Below are positions 39,964 through 50,027 of a stretch of DNA of 64,000 bases, piece by piece (position 1 is the stretch's first letter; each line of letters opens with the position of its first letter). Source of the stretch: Hormiphora californensis (lineage: Eukaryota; Ctenophora; Tentaculata; Cydippida; Pleurobrachiidae); contig CM035350.1 of NCBI GenBank assembly GCA_020137815.1, positions 10,328,947 to 10,392,946 on the forward strand, in the 5' to 3' direction. The translations under genes were made by a program, and so were the position numbers. The notes under the pieces are model-generated. The model searched no databases, was not told where the DNA came from, and saw nothing but the letters and a program-made list of their open reading frames with translations.

Positions 39964-42138
39964 TCGTTTTTGTCACCTGAAAAAGGAGGAAAGTCGGAGT
40001 GATCGTGTTCGTATGTGACATCGAAAGGAGAGCGGGTCGATATAGGCGTAGGTCTGAAGGACGCATATCAGTGAGACGGTTGAACCAGATGCGAGGATCA
40101 TGAATATCACTGCCATCCCATACAGGTTGCAGAGATGAGACAGGAAGGACCTGGAGGAGGGGGGGGGGGAGATCAGGATTCAGGGGACCTGGATGAAGGG
40201 GGGGGGGGGCTAAAGACTTGTTGAGTAAGGGGTACGTGTTACTCAACCACTAAAGACAGGAATAATTGGAGCTAGCTGATTATAATTGGTGTGTCTATAG
40301 ACCAATAATACTGTGTGTTTTTAAATGACTGAGACTGTTCAAATCGACATAGCGTCAAAAGTTGTGAATATTTTGCTCTGAAATTTTAGGACAAGGTAGA
40401 TGGCTACCTGCCATTTATTGTACTCGAATTTCAGCAAAATCGGTCGTTCCTGAATGAACCTGTAGCCCGAAAACCTCCTCTAACTTTGAGCGCTCAGATC
40501 TCTGCAACCTGATGAGGTAGAGAGCTCAAACTTTCACAATATGTTGATTAGACAATTTAAAAACTTTTGGCTGCTTGGTTTGGCGATATCTTTTTTAGTT
40601 CCTTCGCAGGAACACGGCAAAGTGGTGTAAGTCGGCCTAATTTGGAGCATTTTTGCACTCAGGTATCACGTATCACGTGTCTTACTGGGGGTAATCAGCC
40701 CTCAGCCATGTATTACACCGATTATGTAATTGGTGCTGAGTGTGGTAAAGTGTGGCGCTTCGTCAGCAGACGTGTTCAATGTTCATAGTGTCCGAAATCG
40801 GTCACAAGCTGAAATCCAGACAAACTTTTCTAATTCTCTTCCTTTACATTCTGCTGTCCCTCTCTCTTTCTTGTTACAAGGTCACGTGATTAGATGTGGA
40901 ACATCTCGACATGATAACAACGTCTAGTGTCACCGATTCGCTCTCTCTATCTGCTGAGTATAACTCTCTCGTCATGACGAAGAAGATTTGACTCTCTTCC
41001 TTTCTCTCTATTTCTCTCGCTATCTCTTTCTCTCTCTCCCTCTCTCTCTTGTCATGACGAAGCGCCACACTCTACCACACTCAGCACCACAGCTAGTCAC
41101 GTGACCCTGTCAACGATTTCAGACACTATGATCACGTCTACTGACGAACTACGAAGCGCCACACTTTGCCACACTCAGAACCAATTACAGAATCGGTGTA
41201 ACACATTGCTTGGGGCTGATTACCCCCAGTAAGACACGTGATACGTGATACCTGAGTGCAAAAATGCTCCCAATTAGGCCGACCTACACCACTTTGCCGT
41301 GTTCCTGCGAAGGAACTAAAAAAGATATCGCCAAACCAAGCAGCCAAAAGTTAGTAACTTATCTAATCAACATAGTGTGAAAGTTTGAGCTCTCTACCTC
41401 ATCAGGTTGCAGAGATCTGAGCGCTCAAAGTTAGAGGAGGTTTTTGGGCTACAGGTTCATTCAGGAACGACCGATTTTACTGAAATTCGAGTACAATAAA
41501 TGGCAGGTAGCCATCTACCTTGTCCTAAAATTTCAGAGCAAAATATTCACAACTTTTGACGCTATGTCGATTTGAACAGTCTCAGTCATTTAAAAACACA
41601 CAGTATAACTGCACACAGATCCCACACAGAACCATCCCTTCCCACACAGAACCATTCCGTCTAGGCTGATCGTTATGACGTCACAGATGGTTTAAATCCC
41701 AACTCCCTATCCTAATTATCCGAGTAGTGTGGGAACTGGGAACCGCTAACATAATAACACCATCTCTCTCATTTCAAGGGAGGATCCATCTCACTCATCT
41801 ATCTAATCAATGAGATGAGGTGAGATAGTACTCACTACCAACTCACCAAAGGTTGTCACTGACCAACCCAAACCCCACTCCAAACTAACACCAAACCCCA
41901 CCCCAAACTAACACCAATTCTGGCCAAAACTAATCCTTAGCCCCGGCCCAAAACCAATCTCCCCTAGTTACTTTGGGCTGTAGAAGGTAGCAATAAAGAG
42001 CGGTATTATCACTATTGCTGTTATCATGTCCTCCAGACACAGCCCATACACGAGGCCGTTGATGGGAGTCCGACAGTAACGGTGCCGGTACGTGAACAAT
42101 ATAGTAGTGTTCAATAGGAGTATCAACACTGATATCAC
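37759..42138 (-). CDS. Class A-like GPCR, seven exons found, 5' end unresolved (342 codons from TM1)
   Basis: Exons on the minus strand: 42138-41972 (TM1-TM2), 40150-39977 (TM3), 39352-39217 (TM4, ECL2), 38977-38880 (TM5), 38617-38449 (loop 3, TM6), 38282-38166 (TM7), 37926-37759 (tail, stop TAA). All are GT-AG and phases agree throughout. TM1-TM2 has TYRHRYCRTPINGLVYG, the usual short loop 1. TM3 ends in QTYAYIDPLSF where DRYxxIxxPLxY is expected, so the acidic-Arg pair is missing. ECL2 has one Cys (GHLCVW). Loop 3 is His/Ser/Lys-rich. TM7 ends FNQFAIGLKNRRIRN in place of NPxxY. The first exon (N-terminus) must lie above 42138. An open stretch at 42310-42530 is a candidate, but its donor does not give the needed phase. 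Family and ligand unknown. Confidence 0.75.
38090..38165 (-). other. Short intronic spacer between TM7 and tail exons
   Basis: The intron 37927-38165 contains a C-run (38107-38117) and GCGCGCGACGCGC near 37983. Reading straight through from TM7 without splicing is open for about 50 codons, so an alternative, intron-retained C-terminus is possible. Confidence 0.3.
39353..39470 (-). repeat. GGGAGGGAG minisatellite adjoining the TM4 acceptor
   Basis: On the minus strand, CTCCCTCCCC-type units run directly into CCCCAG|GTATCTTGCG, the acceptor of the TM4 exon. The pyrimidine tract has been expanded to ~110 bp. Confidence 0.75.
39588..39652. repeat. (GA)n microsatellite
   Basis: About 30 GA dinucleotides in the GPCR intron. 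A (CT)n tract of similar length lies 230 bp away at 39880-39960, giving a potential GA:TC inverted pair. Confidence 0.9.
39880..39961. repeat. (CT)n microsatellite next to the TM3 exon donor
   Basis: About 40 CT dinucleotides end ~10 bases from the TM3 exon's donor site (AC at 39975-39976 on the + strand). Confidence 0.9.
40306..41605. mobile_element. Long fold-back element (~490-bp arms) in a GPCR intron
   Basis: The left arm 40306-40800 (starting ATACTGTGTGTTTTTAAATG) is the near-perfect reverse complement of 41112-41605 (ending CATTTAAAAACACACAGTAT). The ~310-bp centre is CT/GA-rich and again partly symmetrical (GTCACGTGA motifs, GAAGCGCCACACT). A weak ~70-aa frame is shared by both arms simply because they are copies. 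This is a fold-back or long-TIR non-autonomous DNA transposon. A transcript through this intron could form a ~490-bp duplex. Confidence 0.85.
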
Positions 42139-42189
42139 CTGTAAATAAGGAGGGGGTATTGATATTGGAGTAGTTTGGCAGAATCATTC

Positions 42190-42780
42190 TCTAGTGCCAA
42201 ACAGAGGGGAACAGCGGGGACATGCAGGGGGCAGTAAGAGAGACAAGGCAGGGGACATGCAGGGGGATAGCTAACAAGGCGGGGGGGGGCATGCTAGTCA
42301 GGGGATAGCATTAGCATGTATCACAGTTGGGAAGGGGAGAGGTATTATAGTGGTAGATTGGGGTTGCCTGGGCCCACAGGGGACTATAATCGCAAAGCGA
42401 ATTCGCCAGCACTAGGAGAATAGCGCCCCTCCCCCCACCATCAGGAACTGCCCATTGGTACAGGTTCACACTATAGGTGGCGACGGGTTCGGGAGAGTAA
42501 ACTCCTTCGAAAGTCACAGGATTTTGATTCTAATTTCCTATGAGTCTTGGATCCGTGACTCTATCCCCCTGCGACAGGTGGGGATAGGGCCTTCTAATCT
42601 AGGTCTTGATTATTGAGTTTATTTGCTTTTTCGATTAGCTTGATAGCTACCGCGTAGCCCGTATTTGTAATCAATATTGTGGCCTCATCTTTCAGTGATT
42701 CAATAGCATAGGTTCATTCGAGTGTTAATCGCATTAGTTATTATGATGTAAAACGAGGCACAGAATTATCTCACGATCCA
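42190..42780. other. Interval upstream of GPCR TM1 exon; possible N-terminal exon
   Basis: It contains GGGGACATGCAGGGGG tandem units (42215-42300) and an open minus-strand stretch of ~70 codons (42310-42530) with a hydrophobic AILLVLANS segment. That stretch could be an upstream exon of the GPCR, but I could not find a phase-0 donor that also removes the following stop. Remainder: nothing recognised. Confidence 0.3.
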
Positions 42781-42782
42781 AT

Positions 42783-42937
42783 GTTGAGGGTTAGGGTTAG
42801 GGTTAGGGGTTAGGGTTTAACATTCTCACGGTTCAGCTAGTAACAATCAGAGACCGGAGAGGGTTTAGAGAGGGTTTAGAGAGGGGCCAGAAGAGGTTTT
42901 ATTCCTCAGGGGTTAGGGTTAGGGTTAGGGTTAGGGT
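42783..42937. repeat. Interstitial telomere-type TTAGGG arrays
   Basis: There are two short arrays: 42786-42818 (about five TTAGGG units, one with an extra G) and 42909-42937 (about five units). They are separated by ~90 bp containing GAGAGGGTTTA repeats. Both are in the same orientation. TTAGGG is the usual metazoan telomere motif, so these are interstitial telomeric repeats or scars of break repair. Confidence 0.85.
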
Positions 42938-42949
42938 TTTTCCATCAAT

Positions 42950-43218
42950 CTACAGTCCTCCGGCCCCACTGCCTCGCCCCCTTTCGCTGCAACAGGAGGA
43001 CACATCGCAAGTGACCTGGATAGATGGCAGGGAGAGAGAGAGAGATATAGAGAGAGAGAGAGGAGTAGAGAGAGAGGAAGGGAAGAGAGAGAGAGAGACC
43101 GAGGAGTAGAGAGAGAAGAGACGAGAGAGAGAGAGGGAGCGAGAGAAGAGGAAGAGATAGAGGAGAGAGAGAGGTAGGAAGAGTGAGAAGACGAGAGGAG
43201 GAATTAGGAGAGAGAGAG

Positions 43219-43261
<43 letters not shown>

Positions 43262-46200
43262 TGACGGTCATTCAGCCGCATAGAACACTTTGTTATTAGA
43301 CCAGTTAACTATGTAGCTAATGACTGCTGTATCCTAGACAGCTGGATCGATCCACTCAGTCACTGGAACAAAGATATGTGCAGTGGGAGATAGATCACAG
43401 TGGGAGATAGATCACAAGAGAGAGGGAGAGAGAGAGGTAGAAGGTATCATGATACAAGAAACAACATGGTACTACCTTGACGAGGCAGTCAGGGGGATGG
43501 TTGTCAGACCCTTCGTTGTACTCAATAAGATCCTGCATCTGCATGTGACTCATTTCTAGCATTCCCTTCAGAAGTGTCTAGGGAGGGAGTTTTACACAAT
43601 CAGTATAATAGTAATCAGTGCAGAAGATATGAAGGGATATTCTATCGAGACAATTCATACTGGTCCCTGATTGGCTGATAACCAGTCACGTGACCTAAAT
43701 AACGAGTTCTGATTGGACAATTCATATTGGGAGGGATGAAGACCAGTATCATGAGAGAAGACACCCCTGTCTCCTCCCAACTTAGAATGGGGGAAGGGGG
43801 TGGGCATTCAAACCTGGAACTTGTTGATTCTGTTTTGTTTGAGTTTAGCACGGAATACTAAACGAGCACATTTCTGTTCGAACCCGAGGCTCCGTATCTT
43901 GATCAGAATGTTATCCAACTCTTCGTAACTGCCACCCTCTAGCGTTCTCTCTAGGGTATCTGAGCTGTGCAGATTGGAGGGTTACTAACTAATAACTGCC
44001 ACCCTCTAGCGTTCTCTCTAGGGTATCTGAGCTGTGCAGATAATACTCGTGTCAAGGTTACTAATGTTAACTGTGCAGATGATACTCGTGTTAATGGGAC
44101 CACACTGTACAACATATGACGTAGTGACGTAGTATGCAACGTAGTATGTAACGTACTGTTGAAGAAAAAAGAGGACCTCTCTGGCCCATTTCAGAATTCT
44201 CTCTTCTTCATTAATTTTCTTCCTTGAAGCCTTTTCAATTATTGGACCCATTGTGAGAGCGTCTCTCTTGGTGAGCTCCACGGCGAGATCCCATAAAATA
44301 CGGGCCTTTAGTACCCGACCATCACACATTATCTGTAAAGGGGGGGGTGGATATTACTACACCATCACCAGATCAAATCAGTATATATTATATAGTTTAT
44401 ATACCTTTCGTTGGAGTGCCTGGTCAATGTGGATGGCGTCTTCATGGTATCTCTGAGCTTTCTCAAGGATCTCTGATGCTATCTTGGCCCTGCTCTCAGC
44501 AAGTTCTAGTTCAATCCTCTGCTTCTGGAGACCATCTTCCGCGTTTTGCTAAAACAAGAATGAAACAATTAGAGTCTCCAAGAGATAGAGGAGATGACAT
44601 GTCCATTTCTCATTTCAATTCAACTCCCCTGTCCCTCCCTATTTTCTGTAACTCACATTTTCACACTGCCACGCAGCGTCTTCCTGTCTGCATGCGTCCA
44701 TATACCCACTACGCAGCTTATCTACTGCTCCCGTTCTATTCCAACTTTTCACCTAGCAGAAACGTGTCATGTGATGTGAGAGGCTGGTCAATTTTAATTT
44801 GTCACCATGACAACCCCCTCCCCAACCAACCTGGTCGACGGTTATCTTTTTCTCAGATAGAGAATCAATCCTGTTTTCAGATGTGTTCTTGTGGCAAATG
44901 TAAGCTAGAATTGCTGCCACCACAAGGAGTCCCACAGCGCCTCCAGTTCCATAGACCACACTGGGTGGGAGGGGGGTTATTGTTTAGTTATTGTTTAGAG
45001 ATGGTCGGTGAGAACTTGCCTAGGTAGGGGTTGAACAAGTGAGAACATGGTCTAGATGGTCGATAAAGGAAAGGTTATATGCATCATTGCATTTATTTAA
45101 TTCTTCTAAATATAGTTATTCAACATGGGATTATGTGGGCTAAAGTTACATATCGAGGCAGACCTTTGTAGCATACCCCTTTTCAGACTCTAAAGCGAAC
45201 CCAGATCTCTATATTTATATGTAGGACTGAACCACGATACATGTGTGTAGGAGGTATTACACGATACATGAGAGGTGGGGCAACCCTGGGCGGAGTGGGT
45301 GGGGGGGCAACACTGGGTGGGGGGGGGGGTGGGGGCAACACTGGGTGGAGTGGGTGGGGGCAACACTGGGTGGGGGGGGGGGGCAACACTGGGTGGAGTG
45401 GGTGGGGGGTAACACTGGGTGGAGTGGGTGGGGGCAACACTGGGTGGGGGGGGGGGGGGCAACACTGGGTGGAGTGGGTGGGGGGTAACACTGGGTGGAG
45501 TGGGGTGGGGGGGGGCAACACTGGGTGGAGTGGGTGGGGGGGGGGGGCAACACTGGGTGGAGTGGGTGGGGGGGGGCAACCCTGGGCGGGGGGGGGGACA
45601 CTGGGCGGGGGGGGGGGGTAACACTGGGTGAAGTGGGTGGGGGCAACACTGGGTGGGGGGTGGGGGCTAGTATACCACAAACTATACTACTGGCATGGTG
45701 TCAACTGCATTACGTTGCCTGTAGCACCTGACAAAACAGTACGTACTACTTCCAGGTGTGGTTGGTCAGGCAGCAGTGAATTCCATCCTCTCCGCAGCAG
45801 TCGTACTCGTCAGGACAACTAGTGGGATAATAGGAGTCAGGACAACTAGTCGGAATAATAGGAGTCAGGACAACTAGTCGGGTAATAGGAGTCAGGACAA
45901 CTAGTCGGAATAATAGGAGTCAGGACAACTAGTGAGATAATAGGAGTCAGGACAACTAGTCGGGTAATAGGAGTCAGGACAACTAGTCGGGTAATAGGAG
46001 TCAGGACAACTAGTGGGATAATAGGAGTCAGGACAACTAGTGAGATAATAGGAGTCAGGACAACTAGTGAGATAATAGGAGTCAGGACAACTAGTCGGGT
46101 AATAGGAGTCAGGACAACTAGTGGGATAATAGGAGTCAGGACAACTAGTGAGATAATAGGAGTCAGGACAACTAGTCGGGTAATAGGAGTCAGGACAACT

Positions 46201-47258
46201 AGTGGGATAATAGGAGTCAGGACAACTAGTCGGGTAATAGGAGTCAGGACAACTAGTGAGATAATAGGAGTCAGGACAACTAGTCGGGTAATAGGAGTCA
46301 GGACAACTAGTGGGATAATAGGAGTCAGGACAACTTGTCGGGTAATAGGAGTCAGGAAAACTAGTCGGGTAATAGAAGGAGTCAGGACAACTAGTCGGAT
46401 AATAGGAGTCAGGACAACTAGTCGGGTAATAGGAGTCAGGACAACTAGTCGGGTAATAGGAGTCAGGACAACTAGTGGGATAATAGGAGTCAGGACAACT
46501 AGTCGGGTAATAGGAGTCAGGACAACTAGTGGGATAATAGGAGTCAGGACAACTTGTCGGGTAATAGGAGTCAGGAAAACTAGTCGGGTAATAGGAGTCA
46601 GGACAACTAGTGGAATAATAGGAGTCAGGACAACTAGTCGGGTAATAGGAGTCAGGACAACTAGTGGGATAATAGGAGTCAGGACAACTAGTGGAATAAT
46701 AGGAGTCAGGACAACTAGTGAGATAATAGGAGTCAGGACAACTAGTCGGGTAATAGGAGTCAGGACAACTAGTGGGATAATAGGAGTCAGGACAACTAGT
46801 CGGAATAATAGGAGTCAGGACAACTAGTGGGATAATAGGAGTCAGGACAACTAGTGGGATAATAGGAGTCAGGACAACTAGTGAGATAATAGGAGTCAGG
46901 ACAACTAGTGAGATAATAGGAGTCAGGACAACTAGTGAGATAATAGGAGTCAGGACAACTAGTCGGGTAATAGGAGTCAGGACAACTAGTTGGATAATAG
47001 GAGTCAGGACAACTAGTGGAATAATAGGAGTCAGGACAACTAGTTGGATAGAAGGAGTCAGAGATAGTTATAAGTGGGCACTGTTCCATTGAAAACGCGA
47101 CTTACTAGTGTGTCAAGTAGGAGGTGGATTTGCAAACTTCATACGCTCCAACTGAAACCAATGGAACCAGGAAAACCTGAGATAACGATATATTAATACC
47201 GCATCTTTATAAAAGATATTTCAGCTCCACTGACCTGGATAACTGTGTGTAACAACAT
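42950..47258 (-). CDS. Single-pass membrane protein with small Cys-rich ectodomain and helical cytoplasmic part, 342 aa
   Basis: Exons on the minus strand: 47258-47235, 47176-47106, 45818-45750, 44960-44831, 44752-44657, 44548-44405, 44332-44157, 43964-43814, 43577-43476, 43015-42950. All are GT-AG, phases close, and the sum is 343 codons including TAG. The protein starts MLLHTVIQVFLVPLVSVGAY (signal peptide). A short ectodomain follows with a CC pattern (YCPDEYDCCGEDGIHCC), then one membrane span (GAVGLLVVAAILAYI). The cytoplasmic part is ~250 residues, mostly charged alpha-helix or coiled coil. The CC-rich ectodomain next to a span recalls small CC-motif membrane proteins such as Shisa or WBP1/VOPP1, but the long helical tail does not fit them. 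I do not recognise the family. The last exon (21 residues) is the least certain. Confidence 0.7.
43025..43260. repeat. GA-rich low-complexity tract
   Basis: GAGAGAGA interrupted by AGGAAG and TAGAG units makes up this tract, which fills most of the intron before the last exon of the membrane-protein gene. On the minus strand it is a long pyrimidine tract leading to the acceptor near 43016. Confidence 0.9.
43935..44040 (-). repeat. Two-copy duplication of an acceptor junction
   Basis: AACTGCCACCCTCTAGCGTT...GAGCTGTGCAG occurs at 43927-43972 and again at 43994-44040. The unit holds the 5' end of the exon 43814-43964 plus its acceptor (TGCACAG on the minus strand). Both acceptors are intact. 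Confidence 0.8.
45270..45665 (-). repeat. ~27-bp C/G-rich minisatellite carrying an acceptor-like junction, ~14 copies
   Basis: On the minus strand units read CCCCCACCCACTCCACCCAG|TGTTGC. The real acceptor of the transmembrane exon, 310 bp further into the gene, is CCTCCCACCCAG|TGTGGT. The repeat therefore looks derived from the intron end plus the first exon bases. G-run lengths are probably unreliable. Confidence 0.75.
45812..47075 (-). repeat. 27-bp minisatellite (~46 copies) spanning an intron-exon junction
   Basis: The unit on the minus strand reads ATTATCCCACTAG|TTGTCCTGACTCCT. The real exon begins CACTAG|TTGTCCTGACGAG at 45818, so each unit contains the acceptor plus the first 11 exon bases. 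The units are 27 bp and mostly open as SCPDSYYPT, but 28-bp variants (CGGAATAAT) at about 45850, 45905 and 46805 break the frame. The array is therefore best seen as intronic with ~46 candidate acceptors. Confidence 0.85.
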
Positions 47259-48230
47259 GATGAGAAACAAGAAAACAGAAGTGTGTGTGTGTTCGCATGC
47301 AGTGCACGCCACACGTCATACTTGACAAGAACACACTGGAATCTTTTTAGGAAGGAAAATGACAGTTCCATGTTATTTAAATGATGAATAATTCAAGTTC
47401 AGTAACAAATATCGTACTCAAGTACGGCTGATACCAACTCTGAGTTCTGACCGTGGCGACAACCGATAACTCATAATTTAAACTTTTATAAATACTATGT
47501 AAATACTATGTATGTATGTATCCACCCTCCCACTCCCAGGTTGGCAAACACAACTGTACAGGAGGGGCGGCAGACGAGAGTTTCAAAAAAAATAACGGAA
47601 ATCTGCCGACAAAATCCGCCATCTTGGATCATACGCGGAAAAAATTGAAACTCGTTTCAATTTCGAAACGAGTGCGCGCGCCTAAAACTTAGCTTTAGCG
47701 ATGCAATCAAAGCGCGCTGAAAAGTGAAAAGTCGCGTTGGATAAAACCCTTTCCTTGTTGGGGTTCGTGAATTTAACTTTCCTTCTTATTAGTTCAGATG
47801 ATTTGTATAATTCCTAATGTGAATTGTATTAGTGGATAATTGAATTGTATTAGTGGATAATTATTCCCAAATACTGTTTGTTTTTTGAATCTTGAAATCA
47901 AGGTACCGGTGCCACGGTGGTTGCTTTCTGCGCCATTTCATTAGGAGTAGGACAGTGCACAGGCCGAATTACGCCTAAAAGGCGTAATTCGGCCTTTTTG
48001 GTAGCCCCTCGGGAGGGTGTTATTCACACATCTAATTGATCAATGAAATAATATAACTCAGTAGATCTCTCTTTCACACCAAGCTTAATTAGGGCGTGAA
48101 AAACCATCTCACACGGAGTTTGTGCGTCTGTGTGTCAGTATTTTTCTTCCCATGGAACCGAAGTGCTCACTTTCAAACGGCAGACTCTTTTGCGGAGTTC
48201 TGCCCATGGAACTAGGGGGTAAGGAGTAGG
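47259..48230. other. Intergenic stretch upstream of the membrane-protein gene
   Basis: This must hold the promoter of the minus-strand gene starting at 47258. A CpG-rich patch is at 47640-47740. A strong hairpin is annotated separately. No coding exon is supported. Confidence 0.5.
47961..47995. other. Perfect 16-bp-arm hairpin followed by T-run
   Basis: Arms AGGCCGAATTACGCCT and AGGCGTAATTCGGCCT enclose a 3-base loop, followed by TTTTT. It resembles a rho-independent terminator, which would be meaningless in an animal genome; more likely it is a small palindromic element end. Confidence 0.8.
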
Positions 48231-48248
48231 ACAACAGGACTCTTATAG

Positions 48249-48644
48249 TTGTCTCAGAAAAGACTGCCCTCTCCTTTCCGGGTGGAGCAGTACTACACCA
48301 TACTGCTGCAGTACCCCGTCGACCTCATCACTGGGAATATTAAATCAGGAGCAGCTCTCCACGCTCTCCACACCGATCACGAGATCAACTGGAGTGCTAC
48401 GGAGATCCTGTCTACTGCGGCATCATCGGCCCACCTAGACATGTTAGAACAGGCGGCCATCCAGACCCTCCAGCCCTCGCTCAACCGGACTTCCAAAGCT
48501 CCTTCCGTCAGCCAGCAATGGGACCCCATCCTCCCCATTGTTGCATCCTCCTTCAACCCCCGTAGTGCCAATATCCCCGCCTTCCAGTCTCCCTCCGTCC
48601 CCACTCCCCCTGCCACTAACCCGTCTCACGTATCACAGCTGTAG
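48249..48644 (+). mobile_element. Fragment of a retroelement ORF, possibly Penelope-like GIY-YIG C-terminus
   Basis: The ~130-codon frame has HALHTDHEINWSATEIL, then a helix ending AAIQTLQPSLNR, then a Pro/Ser-rich tail. The spacing H-x-I-x-W ... E-x2-x-I-x-x-x-x-x-LNR resembles the C-terminal part of GIY-YIG endonuclease domains in Penelope-like elements. It is cut off upstream at 48249 and no reverse transcriptase is visible in the preceding kilobase, so it is a 5'-truncated relic. A domestic gene exon is less likely. Confidence 0.45.
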
Positions 48645-48986
48645 CCCCCCTCTCCCTCCCTGCTCTCACCCCCCCCCTCTCATCATACCACAACAACCCA
48701 GCTCACCACCCTATCTCGTCTCCACCCTGTCACCCAATCCAATCACACCCTGGGTATTTATACCCACCACTCAACCCATTCACCCTTTCCGCTGATGAAG
48801 ATTACCCCAGTGTAATTGAAAGCTACGGTAAATTTGTTTTCCAAAGTACCAAAATACCTCGTGTTTACCTTGTCTATTGTTTCCTGGTACTATCAGCCCT
48901 CTATGGATCTACAGCCTCCACGAGACTCAGCATCCAACAGCCCACCCTAGCGGTCACCTCGTGCCACATCGCCTTCTCAAACTTTT

Positions 48987-49086
48987 NNNNNNNNNNNNNN
49001 NNNNNNNNNNNNNNNNNNNNNNNNNNNNNNNNNNNNNNNNNNNNNNNNNNNNNNNNNNNNNNNNNNNNNNNNNNNNNNNNNNNNNN
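48987..49086. other. Assembly gap (100 N)
   Basis: Exactly 100 N, a conventional gap of unknown size. It lies at the left edge of the 39-bp minisatellite, so the array probably continues and was collapsed. Confidence 0.99.
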
Positions 49087-50027
49087 CACTTTGTGTTTTC
49101 AGAATCTTGTGAGAATACAAGTTGCAACTTTGTGTTTTCCAGAATCTTGTGAGGAATTGAGGAATACAAGTTTGCAACTTTTGTGTTTTCAGAATCTTGT
49201 GAGAATACAAGTTGCAACTTTGTGTTTTCAGAATCTTGTGAGAATACAAAGTTGCAACTTTGTGTTTTCAGAATCTTGTGAGAATACAAGTTGCAACTTT
49301 GTGTTTTCAGAATCTTGTGAGAATACAAGTTGCAACTTTGTGTTTTCAGAATCTTGTGAGAATACAAGTTGCAACTTTGTGTTTTCAGAATCTTGTGAGA
49401 ATACAAGTTGCAACTTTGTGTTTTCAGAATCTTGTGAGAATACAAGTTGCAACTTTGTGTTTTCAGAATCTTGTGAGAATACAGGTTGCAACTTTGTGTT
49501 TTCAGAATCTTGTGAGAATACAAGTTGCAACTTTGTGTTTTCAGAACTTGTGAGAATACAGGTTGCAACTTTGTGTTTTCAGAATCTTGTGAGAATACAA
49601 GTTGCAACTTTGTGTTTTCAGAATCTTGTGAGAATACAAGTTGCAACTTTGTGTTTTCAGAATCTTGTGAGAATACAAGTTGCAACTTTGTTTGTGTTTT
49701 CAGAATCTTGTGAGAATACAAGTTGCAACTTTGTTTGTGTTTTCAGAATCTTGTGAGAATACAAGTTGCAACTTTGTGTTTTCAGAATCTTGTGAGAATA
49801 CAAGTTGCAACTTTGTGTTTTCAGAATCTTGTGAGAATACAAGTTGCAACTTTGTGTTTTCAGAATCTTGTGAGAATACAAGTTGCAACTTTATGTTTTC
49901 AGAATCTTGTGAGAATACAAGTTGCAACTTTGTGTTTTCAGAATCTTGTGAGAATACAAGTTGCAACTTTGTGTTTTCAGAATCTTGTGAGAATACAAGT
50001 TGCAACTTTGTTTGTGTTTTCAGAATG
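49087..50027. repeat. 39-bp minisatellite, ~24 copies, with acceptor-like core
   Basis: Unit landmarks are TTTGTGTTTTCAG, AATCTTGTGAGAATACAA and GTTGCAAC. It is open in several frames on both strands because 39 is divisible by three and it lacks stops. Each unit contains a good 3' splice-site string (TTTGTGTTTTCAG) followed by unit sequence; the last copy continues as TTTTCAG|AATGCAACTATAG into unique DNA. GTTGCAAC is a palindrome. Confidence 0.9.

Noticed and set aside
45183-45680. Pro- or Gly-rich frames of 126-165 codons
   Set aside because: Translation of the C/G-rich minisatellite in an intron; run lengths are unreliable and all six frames are open in places.
42950-47258. Assignment of the single-pass protein to EVC/EVC2 or Shisa
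   Set aside because: Topology or the CC motif is loosely similar, but length and residue patterns do not match; left unnamed.
47961-47995. Rho-independent terminator-like hairpin
   Set aside because: The window is an animal genome; the hairpin is more likely part of a palindromic element.
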